From Crotophaga sulcirostris (taxonomy: Eukaryota; Chordata; Aves; Cuculiformes; Crotophagidae), in assembly GCA_013397455.1 (NCBI GenBank), contig VYZB01000240.1, positions 160,648 through 224,647 on the forward strand: 64,000 nt of DNA, given 5' to 3'. Shown in pieces: positions 1 through 12,326 of this stretch. A model generated the notes under the pieces. That model saw only the letters and a program-made list of their open reading frames with translations, searched no databases and was not told where the DNA came from. The translations under genes were made by a program, and so were the position numbers. The first letter of the stretch is position 1; every line of letters starts with the position of its first letter.

Positions 1-160
1 GGCTGTTTTGGGGGTGAAGTGGGGGGGGGGGAAACGGTGGTGGGAGCGGCCCCCCCGCCCTCCGCAGGGCTCCCGGCGCCCCGGAAAAGTTTGCGGCGGG
101 AGGCGGGAACCGGGACCCCCCGGGGCTGGAGGCGGTGTCCGAGCTGGGCTGTGCAACGCC
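1..160. other. CpG-dense GC-rich edge, possible CpG-island shore
   Basis: The first 160 bases are very GC-rich, with runs of G and C and many CG dinucleotides, unlike the rest of the left half of the window. It may be the flank of a CpG island and, given its position upstream of SH3BP4 on the same strand, could belong to that gene's promoter or non-coding first exon. No splice donor or transcription start can be fixed from sequence, so this link is inference only. Confidence 0.35.
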
Positions 161-1170
161 GGGCGGGTGTGCAAGGCTGTTAGGGTGTGCAGCGCCGGGG
201 GGGTGTGCGACACCGTACGAGGGTGCGATGCAACGCTAAGCAGGGCGTGCAACGCTTGGCAAGTGAGTGTGCAACGCCGTGTGAGTGTGCAGCGCGACGG
301 CAGGTGGGTATGCAACGCCGTGTGAGTGTGTAACACCGTAAAAGTGAGCAGTGCAACGCTGTTCGGGTGTGCAACGCCGTGTGAGTGTGCAGTGCAACGC
401 CGGAGGGGTGTGCAATGCCATATGAGTGTGCAATGCAACACTGTTGGGGTGTGCAATGCCATATGAGTGTGCAAAGTAATGCCAGAGGGGTGTGCAATGC
501 CATATGAGTGTGCAATGCAAAGTGTTGGGGTGTGCAATGCCGTATGAGTGTGCAAAACAATGCCAGAGGGGTGTGCGACGCCATATGATTGTGCAACGCA
601 GTGGTAGGTGGGTGTGCAGCACTGCGTGAGTGTGCAATGCTCTTTGGGTGTGCAATGCGATGTGCAATACCATGCGAGTGTGCAATGCAGTGCTGGAGGG
701 GTGTGCAGTACCATGTGAGCGTGCAACACAACGCTGTGTAGGTGTGCAGTGCCATGCGAGTGTGCAATGCAATGCCAGTTGGGTGTACAACGCTGTTTGG
801 GTGTGCAATGTAATGCTGTGCGGGTGTGCAATGCCATGCGAGCGTGCAGTGCAATGCTGGTTGAGTGTGCAGAATGCTGTGCAGGTGTGTGTGCTTCACT
901 GTGTAACATGGTGTGAGTGCGTGTGCAAGCCTGTGAGTGTGTGTGACGCTGTGCAGGTGTGCGTGGGGTGCCCTGCAGCTTAAGTGTGCAGCCCGCGTAA
1001 GCGTGCAACGCTGTGCAAGCCTGCGCTGTGCCCTGCAAGTGTGTTTGCATGTGCAACACCTGTGCAGTGACCTGCAGGTGTGTTTGTGTGTGCAGGTGTG
1101 TGCTGGGTGTGTGCAGGGTGTGTGTGCATCGCCCTGCAGGTGTGTGTTGCCCCGTGTGTGCGCACCATCG
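160..1170. repeat. Minisatellite, about 41 bp units made of about 20 bp half-units
   Basis: The stretch is built from variants of GTGTGCAAYGCCRTRTGA followed by a spacer. Between 367 and 571 the repeat start recurs at 367, 408, 449, 490, 530 and 571, a spacing of 40-41 bp. Spacers in this part alternate between an ACTGTTGG-like and a TGCCAGAGG-like form, giving a dimeric higher-order unit of about 82 bp. Either side, the array decays into irregular 20-60 bp units, and after about 880 into GTGTGTGCAGG-type degenerate copies. Long open frames on both strands here (for example 180-1259 on the minus strand) are a by-product of the repeat, with no codon structure resembling a protein. Confidence 0.85.
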
Positions 1171-1216
1171 ACGCGGGTGCAGTGTCCCAGCCCCGCAGCG
1201 CGGTTTGCCCAAGGTG

Positions 1217-1347
1217 GAATCACAGAGTGGTTTGGGTTGGAAGGGACCTCAAAGCCCATCCAGTTCCAACCCCCCTGCCATGGGCAGGGACACCTCCCAT
1301 GGGATCAGAGGGCTCAAAGCCCCATCCAACCTGGCCTCGAACGATGG
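1217..1347 (-). mobile_element. CR1 LINE 3'-end fragment
   Basis: Reverse complement of the CR1 3' terminus: a GGTTTGGGTTGGAAGGGACC block, then the CCCCTGCCATGGGCAGGGACACCTCCC block and the GGCTCAAAGCCCCATCCAACCTGG block. It is a 5'-truncated copy of about 130 bp abutting the end of the minisatellite. Confidence 0.9.
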
Positions 1348-2447
1348 GGCCAGGTCTTGGGGTTGGCACCCCTGCACGCCCCTGGCCAGCCGAGCCGACG
1401 CCGGGCGCTTTGTGCGCAGCGAGGTGTGCTCTGGGGACGCTGCGTGAGCATTTCCTGATGTCAACTTGCTGTGACGCCTTCCAGCTGAGGCCGGAGAAGG
1501 CCGGGCTGGCTTTTCTTCCCTTTCTGACCTCATCGGCCGCGGGTGGGCTGTTCCCAGGGAGTTTGGGGCTTTTTGAACAGCATTGCACCGGCCCTGCCTG
1601 GCATTTATTTCCCAGGAGGGTTTGCATGTTTGGGAATCGCTGAGGTCACGGGGTTGCTGACCCTTTTCCTCCTCTCTGTCTGACCAGGGTTGTTGCTTTC
1701 CAAGCAGGGTCTGCTCCTCAGGGCTTGGTTTCCAGCCCTTGCTGCGGCAGGGTTGGTTGCAGGGTGGCCTTTGGTAGGAGAGGTGGACTTGTGCAGAAGG
1801 TGCACGTTGGGCTTGGGTACTGGGGTGCCCATTTGAGGCAGCCAGTGCTTCAGGTGGTTATTTGGGGCTTCCAGGCTATAAAGCTGTTCAGAAGTAAACA
1901 CTTCAGCCACGGAGCAGCTTCAGTACAACAGGACGGTGGTGACCGTGATGCGGTTTTGTGCCTCTGCCCTAGGTGAGCTGCGTTGCCGTGAAGGCTGCTG
2001 CGGATCCAGAGGTGTTAAGGGGTGTTGGATGCAAAAGAAGGTTGTGTGTGTACCACTCTTGCCCCTCTTCCCCCAGCCTCCCCTTCCTGGCTAACACTAC
2101 CTGAGATTTGCAATAGTTAGGATACCACTATTAATGAGGAGAGCAGCAGCTTGGGTAGAAGTTGGATGGGGACACGCATCGTGTTGGCATCTGAGTCTAG
2201 ATAGCGAAACATCCTCCTCTACTGTGGAAGGACTCAGACTTTCTTTCCTAGTGTCAAACTGTGGCAATGGGATGCTCAGGTTTGCTTGAAAACAAACAAA
2301 CAAAAAACCCTGATAATGAGAATAATCTCCTCCTGGGATGTCTTGTAGCTCTAAATATTTGTGACTTGTCCTAGCTCTTGCTCCTTTGTGGCAGCGCTGG
2401 TACCAGACCCCGCACGGGCCCCCTTGTGCAGCATCTCTGGTAGTGCC

Positions 2448-2502
2448 TTTTCCCTCCTTTTCTCCTTTTTTTCTCTTTTCTCCTTTCCTCTTGCCCTTTC
2501 CA
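2448..2502. repeat. Polypyrimidine tract
   Basis: About 55 nt almost entirely of C and T on the plus strand (CCTTTTCTCC-type). No gene is associated with it; it is not followed by a convincing exon. Confidence 0.6.
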
Positions 2503-3634
2503 GCAGTTAGACACTCGCTGAGGGTCGCTGGGCTCTTCCTAGGGCGAGCTTTAACCCTCTACCCACGAGCAGCAAGAGGATGCAGTTGCCCACGATGCTC
2601 ACTGGTGCCCAGTCCCATGGATCCACAGCCTCTGCTGAGCCTGTGTCCTCCTGGGTGGGGATTTTTTGCTGGCAAAGATGCCAGCTTTCCATATATGTAT
2701 TTCCAAAATAACTCCAGTCGGGCCGAGGAAGAGAGTGTGCTTTTCAAAAATAGCAGTGTTGTTACTTTTAATCAAATAAAGGCTGAGCAGCGTGGTGCTG
2801 CGTGGAGTGATTGCAGCCATTGCTTGCCTCTGTGCTTGACATTATAATTATGTTTTCATTTTAATGAGAGGAAAACTATTTGCAAAGCAAAATATTTATT
2901 TTAGCCTGGTGGGGTTGTTCAGAAGAGCTTGTATCTATGTTAAGGAGGTGGTTTCAACACTGCATTTTTTTAAATGAGAAAAACATTTAAATACAGCGAG
3001 AAGCTTTTCATCGTCTGCGCAAAGGGCGCTGGCAGCTGTGGAAGTCAGGACGTGAGAGGGAATTTGCATCCTGCTTGTTCTTATTTTCAAGAGGTCTGAA
3101 AGTTGCATCGCCTTCTGGTTTGGTGGGTGGATTTCTGAGGGCAGCTGAAACAGAAATGAATCCAAATCACCTCGCCTCCGAGTCTCGCGCCCTAAGGTTT
3201 GGCACCTGCCTTTTCTCGCCTTTCCTAAATTCATTCTGAAAACACCTGAGCTTTGCAGTCTGCCCTTGCCGCTCCCCGGGAGGTGCTGAAGAGGTGGGAT
3301 GGCTTTTCATCAGGTTGGAGGTTTGCTGTCCCTGCAAAGGGTGTGCTTTGGGTTGTTGGGGCTGTGATGTTGCTTGACCAAAGCTGTCCTTGCTGGATGT
3401 GTGGGCACCCAGCAGCATCACAGAGGGGTGTCCATGGGGATGGAGGGGTGTCCATGGCATTGGAGGGCTTCCCCAAGCAGAAGGCTGGGCATCTTCTGCA
3501 TATTGGTTGTGGATGGCAACCTCAGAGGAGCTTTGTAGCCTAATGTTGACTTCCTTAATGACCAATGATGAGCCAGGTTCAAAAGAGGGAGATCAGCCTG
3601 CTGAAAAATGTATTTGTATGTGTTAACTGGAATA

Positions 3635-3676
3635 TGTACACTGTGTATGTACAGGGTATACACTGTGTATGTACAG
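3635..3676. repeat. Two-copy 22 bp tandem repeat
   Basis: TACACTGTGTATGTACAG occurs twice in direct succession, with copies beginning at 3635 and 3657 (period 22). Each copy contains the inverted pair GTAC/TGTAC. Confidence 0.7.
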
Positions 3677-5953
3677 TGAAGTGTTCTTCAGTGCTTCACC
3701 TGTGTAAGGCTTTCAGATTGGTTTGTTCTTAAAAGTTGCTTGGGTGGGGCCTCCTGGAGGTGATGGGACAGGGGTAAATGTTGGGTTTGTAGGTGGCTTG
3801 GGTGGCATCACACATGTGTTGCTGTGGATGCCGATGGGATAGCTTGCTGCTTGCTTTGTAGGTACACTCCAGGATTGGTGCCAGGCTGGTGGGTTCCTTG
3901 CAGTGGGATTTTAGGTATCCCTGTGAGGGACAGCCCGGGGTGGGAGAGGGTGGATGCAGGAAGGTGTTTATTGAGAGCCAGGTGTGGCTGCAAAGCTGGG
4001 TGCCGCCTGGGGTGCTCTGCCCTCTGGATGGTGTCCCACTGCGGTACAGGAGGCATCTCCGCTGTCAGCACCAGCTGATTGACCTATCCAGGCTGCTCCC
4101 TAAAATTTGCAGTGATATTTTAGCTTAAAAAGCACAAAACGAGTGCCCCATCATCTCACTCAGGACCTGAGCTCTGTTATCGGAGCGTGCTCCCGGTCCC
4201 TTTGTGAGCAGAGGATGCTTCACTTTCCCTGCCGGAGCTGCATCCACTTGCTTTTTGCAGGCATGGTGTGAACAACCCCTGTGTTAACCCTGCCAAGGGA
4301 CCAGCGTTTGGGCACAGGGCTGTCATTGTTAGAGGACGTCGAAAGCACCGTGCCAGCCTTGGCTGGGGCAGGGAGCACGTGGACCTCTGGGAGCTGGTGC
4401 AGGGGAAAACCTGCCACCCGCCACGGACGTGACTTGGAAGCAAACCTTGGAGGGGCAGTGAAACCCTGAGGGGGGCAACAGGAGGGATGCTCCTCACAGA
4501 GGGGATGAATTTTCCTCCCTGAAGGGTTGGTGGGGGATGCAAGGACAACATCGCTTCTTAATTATGAAGCTGCAGCATTTCTTAAATTCAGAAGTGTGAA
4601 TTGCAGCCTGAGCTCCCTTTGTAGCCATAAATAATGTTGTTGGTTTTTTTTAAGTAAAAAAGGAGAAAGCACTTGCGGGACCTGTAACTTGGTCTGATGG
4701 GAGTAGGTCCTCCACTGGGCACATGCATGTCCTGACAAGCCCCTCTGCTTCCAGCACAGAGCCTTGGCTTTGTAAGCGAGGTGAAGAGACTTGAATCCCA
4801 GCAGGTCAGAAGGCAGCATCTGGTTTTCATTAAACACTCAAGTGATGTCCCATTTCCAGTAACACCAAAACCATCCACAGAGCAACACTGAGGGATAATT
4901 TTTGAGGATACCTGGGATATCTGTCTCCTTCCATGGTTCTTGTTGCAGCCTGGGGTCCTTAATTCTCTTTGTGGCCCTCGGAGTCAAATGATTTCAGTGT
5001 ATTTCTCCTCCCTTGGGCTCGTAAAGGAAAGCGTGGGAGTGTGGAGAGGGACATATATTGATGGCTCACAGGAAAATGAAGGAGTGCATGAAATCTGTTT
5101 GCTGCTCTGGGCAGTTTGCAAGTCCAGCAGGCAGCCACGCTCCCCTGTGCGTGTTGATGGTATTTCCATGGTAAAGTCGTTTTTTGATGGGTCGAAGAGC
5201 TGACCCTAACACTTCCAACTCTCTTTCATCCTGTGCTTGGATTGGCATTTTCTTGCTCTGCTAGGAAGGTTGACATTTTGGGTGACTTGCATGTTTTTTT
5301 GAAGAAGTCACCGGTGTCCCACAAGCAGCATCTACTGTCTTTAATCCCATTTTTTGTGCAAACCTAGCACTGTCTATGGGCTGGCCAGTCTGCTGCTCCT
5401 CTGTTACGAACCCATTGGCCACTCCTCCCGTGTCCCACACAAAATATTGCCGTTTTTAACCTGCTGATTTTATTTGGATTTGTGCAAGGGTTTATTTGCA
5501 GTGCCGAGAGGTACTTCATTGCCAGCAGGCATATCAACAGGCTGCTGGGGAGCGTAACGCTCTCATTACTGATAGAAGAAAACGAATTGCAAGTCCTAGG
5601 GCTAAATATTTCTGCGTGCTCCTACGCGAATCGGTGCTCTTGCCCTGCCTGGGCGAGCTGTTGCTTCAGACCCATCAGCAGGAAAGCGGCGTGCGTTGCG
5701 TCCCATCTCCGCTTCGCCGGCGACGGCTGGGGTGACGCACACCGCCTGCATGTGTGGGTGATGGATGTGCGAGCAACTCCGTAGCCTCAAACCCGTATAT
5801 ATTAAAATACAAAGGTGGAAGGTGGCTGAGTAATTTTTTTTTTTTCAGTCTCTCCTGTGTTTCTTCATCACCCGACGGCTTTTGCGCAAACGGGAGGGAT
5901 GGTAGCGCACGTCTGGTTTGCAGTCCTGTTGAATGATGGGGAGAAAGCTGCAG

Positions 5954-5988
5954 TAATAAAATAATATTAATTATAGTAATAATAATAG
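5954..5988. repeat. AT-rich TAA/AAT microsatellite-like stretch
   Basis: Impure run of TAATAA/TAATATTAATTATAG units on the plus strand, about 35 nt. Confidence 0.55.
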
Positions 5989-6570
5989 TGTGAGAGCCTT
6001 TCCTTTTCACAGTTCTTTGCAGGCTCTGAAGTAATTTCCTCTGCCCCCTCCTCCTGCCCTGCGGGAGGGTTGCCCTGGGGAGCAGCCCATCGTTTTCAGG
6101 AGGGGGGGATCGCTGCTGTGAAGTCAAACCAGATGTTTTCTAGCTGACTCCAGAAAACACCCTTTCGACACAGCGAAGAGAGGCGCCTGCGGTATGTAGT
6201 TGTTGGGCTGGATTGTTCATTCTGTGCTGCAAATGAGCCCCGTGAAGAGCTCTGGCTTCCCTTTCTCCCCAGTTTGTTCTCTGGGGGTAAATCCAGCAGC
6301 TGCCCTTCTCCCTTCGTGCCCAGCCAGCCTGACTGTGCCGCCGGTTATAAAGTGCTTTAGGTCATCTTTTTTGGGGAGGGGGGGGCAGGCATTTGCGTGG
6401 TGTGTGGCCTTGTTTGAACAACACTGGCTGTTTCCTTAGGAACAGAAAAGGCTTTTTTGGAGTTGAACAATGGTGCGTCCCTGGCTTGGTCAGTGGAGAA
6501 CAGCAAGGCAGGAGCTGTTTTACGGTCACTGCTGCCGTTAGCTTGCCAGTGAGCTTGGCGAGGGTTTCTT

Positions 6571-6715
6571 CATAGAATCGTAGAATGGTTTGTGTTGGAA
6601 GGGACCTTAAAGATCATCCAGTTCCAACCCCCCTGCCATGGGCAGGGACACCTCCCACCAGACCAGGCTGCTCAAAGCCCCATCCAATCTAGCCTTGAAC
6701 ACTTTCAGGGATGGG
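6571..6715 (-). mobile_element. CR1 LINE 3'-end fragment
   Basis: Starts with CATAGAATCGTAGAATGGTT (complement of the CR1 terminal repeat). It continues through the GGGACCTTAAAGATCATCCAG and CATGGGCAGGGACACCTCCC blocks to CCTTGAACACTTTCAGGGATGG. Truncated at its 5' end (right side here). Confidence 0.93.
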
Positions 6716-7846
6716 TTTCTTGCCAGTTGTGATGGTCCTCAGGGATGGTGGCCCTGCTCAGGGTTGCCAGCCTGATGGCATTGCATCAGCAAAGGGCTGT
6801 TTGGAGAGCATGGGACATGTTCCCTTGAGTTGGGGGTATGAATTTGTAATACATCCGTGGATGGGTTTGGTTGGACCTCTTGGCTGCAGATTGGCATTGG
6901 TGCAGATGTGGCTTCAGCAAGCGCCAGCGCTGGCTGGAGCATCCCTTGGTAGAAGATGCTTGAGTTGGCCGTATAGAAGATACTTACACCAGGTAAAGGG
7001 TGGAGGGAGGGAGCAAAAAGGGCAGGAATTTGAATAACCAATGCAGTGGTCACACAGGAAATTGGGACTAAAGTCTCCAAAGTTTCACATGCCTCTGGGA
7101 GTAAAAATATTCTGTTTGAGCTCGGGTCACATCTTTGTAGGAGATGTTAAAGCTTTGACTCTGCCTTATTATTCCCCGCTGCCGTGCTGCTGTCTTCATT
7201 CGCTTCCTTTCCCAGAGCAGCCAAGGGGGACACTGGGTCCCGCGGCACAAGGGCTACAGCAGCTATAATTAAACAAAGAGAAACTTCTTATTTTTTTGTA
7301 GCTGATCCAGCTTCCGGAAAATGGCAGCGAGCTGAAGGGAGGGAAACAAAACAAGCCTTCGCCCCGCCAGAAAAAAAAAAACGTCCTCACCTCTGTGGCA
7401 TTTCCTTGCTTTCTTTCCCCCCCTCGCCAGCCTCCCTCCCCAGCCCCTCGCATCCTGGCTGCTGCATTGAAAAACTGCCATCAGATTAGCTGTGCCGGGG
7501 TGGGGTTGCTCTCCGTAGGCATGAGAAGTGTTTCCCAGTCAGCAGTGTGCATGCAAACCCAGCCTTGGAAATTGCTCTTCTGTCTCCCCCAAGCACTGTG
7601 CCCCCTGTCCCACACCTCTCTTAAGCTTCTTTTACCCCCTTGCTCCCATAACCCATCATAAGCGTTTTGTTTTTTTTTCTGTGCTTGTGGCTGCACCTCT
7701 GGTGGTGGTTGAGCTATTAAAGTCCATAAGAAAACTGTAGAAGATAGTTCCTAAAGCACATAACCTGGGAGCAACCAGGCACTTGTAATTCACTGGGCTT
7801 AGAGTTACAGAAAAAAAGAGATGGGGAAAAAAGGGCAGGAATCTGA

Positions 7847-8200
7847 ATGCCACAAAAAGAGGAAGAGATGGGTGGAGTGCAAATCACAAAAAGAGGAGTA
7901 GATGGGGGCGATGCATCCCACAAAAAGAGGAAGAGATATAGGGGTGTGTTCCACAAAAAGAGGAGAAGGTGGAGGGTGCATCCCACAAAAAGAGGAGATG
8001 GGGGCGATGCATCCCACAAAAAGAGGAGGAGATATGGGCTTGCATCCCACAAAAAGAAAAGAGATGGAGGGATGCATCCCACAGAAGCAGAGGTGATGAG
8101 GGGGTGGACCACAAAAGAGGAGGAAAGGTGGGGACATGTCCTGCAAAAGAGGAGGTGATGGGCTGATGCATCCCACAAAAAGAGAGGAGGAGAAGTGGGG
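7847..8200. repeat. Purine-rich minisatellite, about 10 units of 30-45 bp
   Basis: The core CATCCCACAAAAAGAGGAG, followed by a G/A-rich tail such as GAGATGGGGGCGATG, recurs about ten times with unit lengths varying from about 30 to 45 bp. The plus strand is strongly purine-biased over about 350 bp. The frames open through it on both strands (HKKR and FCGMHP repeat peptides) are repeat artefacts. Confidence 0.88.
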
Positions 8201-8836
8201 AGCAGCTTCCGTCCAAATGGTACCTCTGTAGGCACTCGTCTGTTTGCTCAGATGGAAGGGGACAGGAGGCTTCTGAGGAGAGGGGATGAATGCTCAGGGT
8301 CCCCAGCAATACAATGAGTTGGTTTAAGGGTGGGTTTTTTTTGGTTTCTGTTTATTTTTTTTCTTTTTTTTTTTGTAATACCAACTTCCCAGTATGTGGC
8401 TCCTTTGCTTTGCGGCAGCCGTCCTCCTTGTCAGGGAGCAAAACAGCAGCGGCCACAAAGCAAGCCTTTCTCTTGGCCTTGGCGAGCATTTCGCTTGGTT
8501 ATCTCCAGGCGGGGGCCGTGGACAAAGTGTTTACTGTCCCTGGGAGATGGTGATTACCTCGTCAGCAAAACAGATAGCCCCTGCTGCTGGCTCTGGCCTT
8601 GACCAGCTTATCATCCAAAGAGTTACAGGCAGCACTGCTCGCTTCCCGGAGCTTGTCACGTCTGCTTTGCACCAAACCGGGGGAAAGATGCTCTGGGATT
8701 GGGACATCAGAGTGGTGGGTCTCCTCCTGTGCATCCATCTGGGTCTTCTTTGTGTCATGCGTGTCCTACTCAACCTGGAGGTAAAAAATACATGATTTGG
8801 TGTTTTTCTGGGTTTTGGGGGGTTTGTTTTTGTTTC

Positions 8837-8860
8837 TTTTTTTTTTTTTTTTTTTTTTTT
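8837..8860. repeat. Poly-T run of 24
   Basis: Uninterrupted T24 preceded by further T-rich sequence (8820-8836). It is not next to an element body that would explain it as a retroposon tail. Confidence 0.7.
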
Positions 8861-10333
8861 GTAAGGTGCTTGGAGTCAGCAGACACTGCTGAGAAACAGC
8901 TCGGTGCTGTCAATAAGTGCTTCCAAATAATTTTTCCCGTCTCTCCTGCTGCTCCCGAGGTGTGGCTTGTGCTCCCTGGAGAGAGCTGGAGCCACTCTGG
9001 AGCAGTGCACCTGAAAATTAATCGCTGCTGAAAAACACTTTAATTAAGTCAATTAGCCAGACAGTCCATCTGGCCTCTTGCGGCGCCTGGTGAGATTCCA
9101 TGAAACAAGGTCACAACTCCATCCCAGTGATGGGGGGGGCACACCAACTCATCAGGCCCCTGGGGCACATGCTGTGGTCTGCAGTGCATCCCTACTCTTG
9201 GACCTACAGGGGATGCAGATGTTTTTCCAGGAGGAGCCTAAAAACTGTGTGTTGACGTTGAGCCTGGGTCCCAAATACTTTTGGGTGAGCAGAGCTTGCT
9301 GGTTTTTATTCTTCTGCCTGATCTTTAGCACCTTGCCCTGCAGTGGAACAGCCCTGTGGCTCCTCACAGGTACGACTGGCCGGAGCAGCTGGTGCCTCTC
9401 CAGCTCCTGCTCTGCCTATTAATAGGAGCTATTAAAATGTTCACCAAATCCAGGATGCAGGACATGACTGGGCATGGAAACAGTGAGCAAAAAAAGCCTT
9501 CAGCCCGAGCATGCTGTTTGAACAGAGGAATGCAGAGCCCTGCAGTGAGGATTTGGTGAGAGTGAGTGTTTAACCCCCTCTCTGCAGTTGCCCTGCGGCA
9601 GGGGTAACCTTTCCCAGCTTTACCTCCCTGTGTTGACCTCTCTTTTTAAGCCCTCACCTTACACACATCCTGGGGAAAGGCTGGTTGCCATCCTGTTGTC
9701 AGTTTTCCTCCTACCTGGCTGTGAGGGGAAACCCCAGCACAGTCAAGCAGAGATGCATCCTTTAGTAAACAAAGAGGGATGTGTGTCCTGGAGTGTTTGT
9801 GTACCAGTGGATAATGCTGGGGGGAAACTGAGGCACAGAGCATCAGCTCTACCTGGGTTCCTGCAGCGGTACAAACAGATGGTTGAATCGTGGTCTCTGC
9901 AGCTGTGGTACCCGTGCCTCCACAAAAATCACTTCAAAAGTGCATTTGGGGGAAAAAAATAATAAATCACTGTGTCCAGATTGCCCTGCAGTCAGCTGGG
10001 ATAAAAGGAATAAAAATAATTGCAGTTTGGCCTAATTTTTAAGGATTTGTAACCAGAATGTGGTGATGTTGGTGTTGCATCAGATGGTCCCCTTGCTTCG
10101 AGGGGGAAGGGAAGGCATTTTCCTTTGGGAAAGGGCAGGTGGTTCCTGGCTTAAGGCTGCTTTAAGGCAATTGGGCTTGTGAAAGCAGGGCAGAGGGTAA
10201 TTCCTTGTGGGGAGGCTGGCAGCTGGAGGTGATGCTGCCCACACCGGCGCTAGCAAGGTGTTTGTGTGCAGAGCATCTTCCTTTGGGCAGAGCATCCTTT
10301 GCGTGGAGCTGCAGGATCCCGCCTGGATGACCT

Positions 10334-10590
10334 GAATCATGGAATCAATGTCTTGAGTTGGAAGGGGCCCACAAGGGTCATTGAGTCCAACTCCTGTTCT
10401 TGCATAGGACAACCCCAACATTCGCACCATGTGTCTGAGGGCTTTGTCCAAATGCTTCTGGAATATTGTCAGGCTTGGCGCCGTTACTGCTTCCCCGGGT
10501 TCTGGTGTTCCACCACCCTCTGGGTGAAGAATCTTTTCCTGATGTCCAACCTCAACCTCCTCAGCACATCTTCCTGCCATTCCCTTCTGG
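10334..10590 (-). mobile_element. CR1 LINE 3'-end fragment, older subfamily
   Basis: Carries GAATCATGGAATCAATG, TTGGAAGGGGCCCACAAGGG, CATTGAGTCCAACTCCTG and CTTTTCCTGATGTCCAACCT, all in reverse-complement orientation. It differs from the CATGGGCAGGGACACC subfamily elsewhere in the window. It lies inside a 187-residue minus-strand frame, which is therefore not a gene. Confidence 0.9.
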
Positions 10591-12230
10591 AGACATCCCA
10601 GCTCATCCCAGGCAACGCAAAGGCAGAGAGATCTCAGCATCAATCATCATGAATTCTGTCTCCATCTGTGGGTGGGATATGTGGAAATCACTTAGACCCA
10701 AAGGTCTAAGCCTAACCATTTTAATTCCTACATAGTGCTGCAAATGCTTCTTCCTCCCTTTTGCCTTTAAGAGTAAAATCCTCATCCCTCTTCCCGCACA
10801 AAAAGTGTGAGTAATGTTAGAGAAATTTGGGATGAGGCCCAGCTAGTGATCGGATATCCGGCCAGGCACATCTCTTACTGCTGAACAAAAAACTCCCAAA
10901 CGAGTAATGCGGCAGAAGAAACAGCAGATTTTGAAGGTTTATATTTTATGTTGGTGCTCTGCTTTATCTCTCTTAAAAGTTCAGTCTGCAAAACTTGGAA
11001 ATGGCTTTTTTTTATCACCTCGGTATATTTGTTTTATGCTGAAGTACTAACACTTTGGTTACCCTGTTAAAAAGGAAGCTGACAGTAGTAAGGACTAGGT
11101 TTTAAAGTAATAATAATAATGCCAGCTGTCTTGTGAACACACATGCTGTGTTTTGGTTGATAGTCTTCACATGCGCTCTTGCAAGCTGTAAATGTTGTTT
11201 ACTGGCATCGTGCATGGAAAAAAAGCTGATTCAGTGTAGAAGTGGAGAGCTGAGAGGCTGAAATGCCAGTGGATGTTGCTTGCAGTAATGATGAGTGGCG
11301 GCCGCCGTCTTTCTTTTGGTTTTCTTTTCTCCTTCTGGACAGTGCCAAAAAAGTTTCCATTTCTTTCCTGTTGATCAAGCACTCGTGTTGTTCATCTAAA
11401 TTTAAATCTGTCCTAGTGCGTCAACTGTGCCTGGGATTTCACTGCTTTTATGTGTCACTTCAAGCAAGTTGTAATTAAAAAATAAGTCCATCTGCATTGG
11501 TTTGATATTTAGACTCTGTTTTCTCATCAAGAGCCTGTCTGATTCTACCCTGGCTCTTTGACAACAAAGTCCTGCAGGCTGCATGTGGGCATCAGCTGGC
11601 CGTGCTGAAGAGCATCCCTCAGCTCCTGGAAAGCTCTTGCTGCCTTCTTTGCTTGTCCTTGCAGAGCTCCCCCCATCAACAGCACCAAGATCTGCTGCAC
11701 TTCAGGACGTGAGTGGGGTTGAGATGTGGAAGAGCTTGGTCCTAAAGGGCAGAAAATCTGTGATGCTGGGTGTGAAAGACACTGAGAAAAGGAGGTGGTG
11801 TCTAGGTGAGATGGTGAAGATGGCCATGGATAGTGCCTGCTAGCCAAGAGCCTACTACTTGCAGATCCCAAACCTTACTTTAGGTACACAGCCAACACTA
11901 CAATACACTCATCACCATGGTTTATCAAAGCAGCCTAGTGGCAGGATTGAAGTTGCTTCCCACAGAAATCAGTAAACGGAGGAGCAGGTTCTTTGCTGCA
12001 CTTGGCTGACGTTCAGCTGACCTAGGGCATCTGTCACTGAATATATGGGGCTTTTTAATCTGATTTTAGTCCTTACTTTCTAAAATGAGACATTCTTCTA
12101 GAGTCCGTGGGCAAAATTTGCGCTTTTCTGTATCCCCCTGGTTGGCTGCCAGCAACAGCTTTGTCTTTTTTCCTCAAATATGGGTATTTTTTGTGTTGGT
12201 CAAAGACAACCTCATGCCACAGCTGATAAC

Positions 12231-12326
12231 ATTGCCCCTCAATGTCCTTCTTGTAGTGAGGGACTCAAAACTGAACCCGGGAGTCAAGGTGTGGCTTCAC
12301 CAATGCTGAATACAGGGGAAGGCACA
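12231..12326 (-). mobile_element. Short CR1 ORF2 C-terminal fragment
   Basis: Matches on the minus strand the stretch of CR1 ORF2 encoding the 'LVRPHLE..VQFW.P.YKKD.E' region: TGTCCTTCTTGTAGTGAGGG, then GTGTGGCTTCACCAATGCTG. Both ends are truncated. Confidence 0.75.

Noticed and set aside
180..1259. 359-residue open frame on the minus strand, with others on the plus strand
   Set aside because: The peptide is a His/Thr/Ala/Cys-rich echo of the minisatellite, and frames are open on both strands. No protein family is resembled.
7717..8309. Repeat-peptide ORFs across the second minisatellite (CGMHP on minus, HKKR on plus)
   Set aside because: Open frame follows from the tandem unit lacking stops; no start context, splice site or homology.
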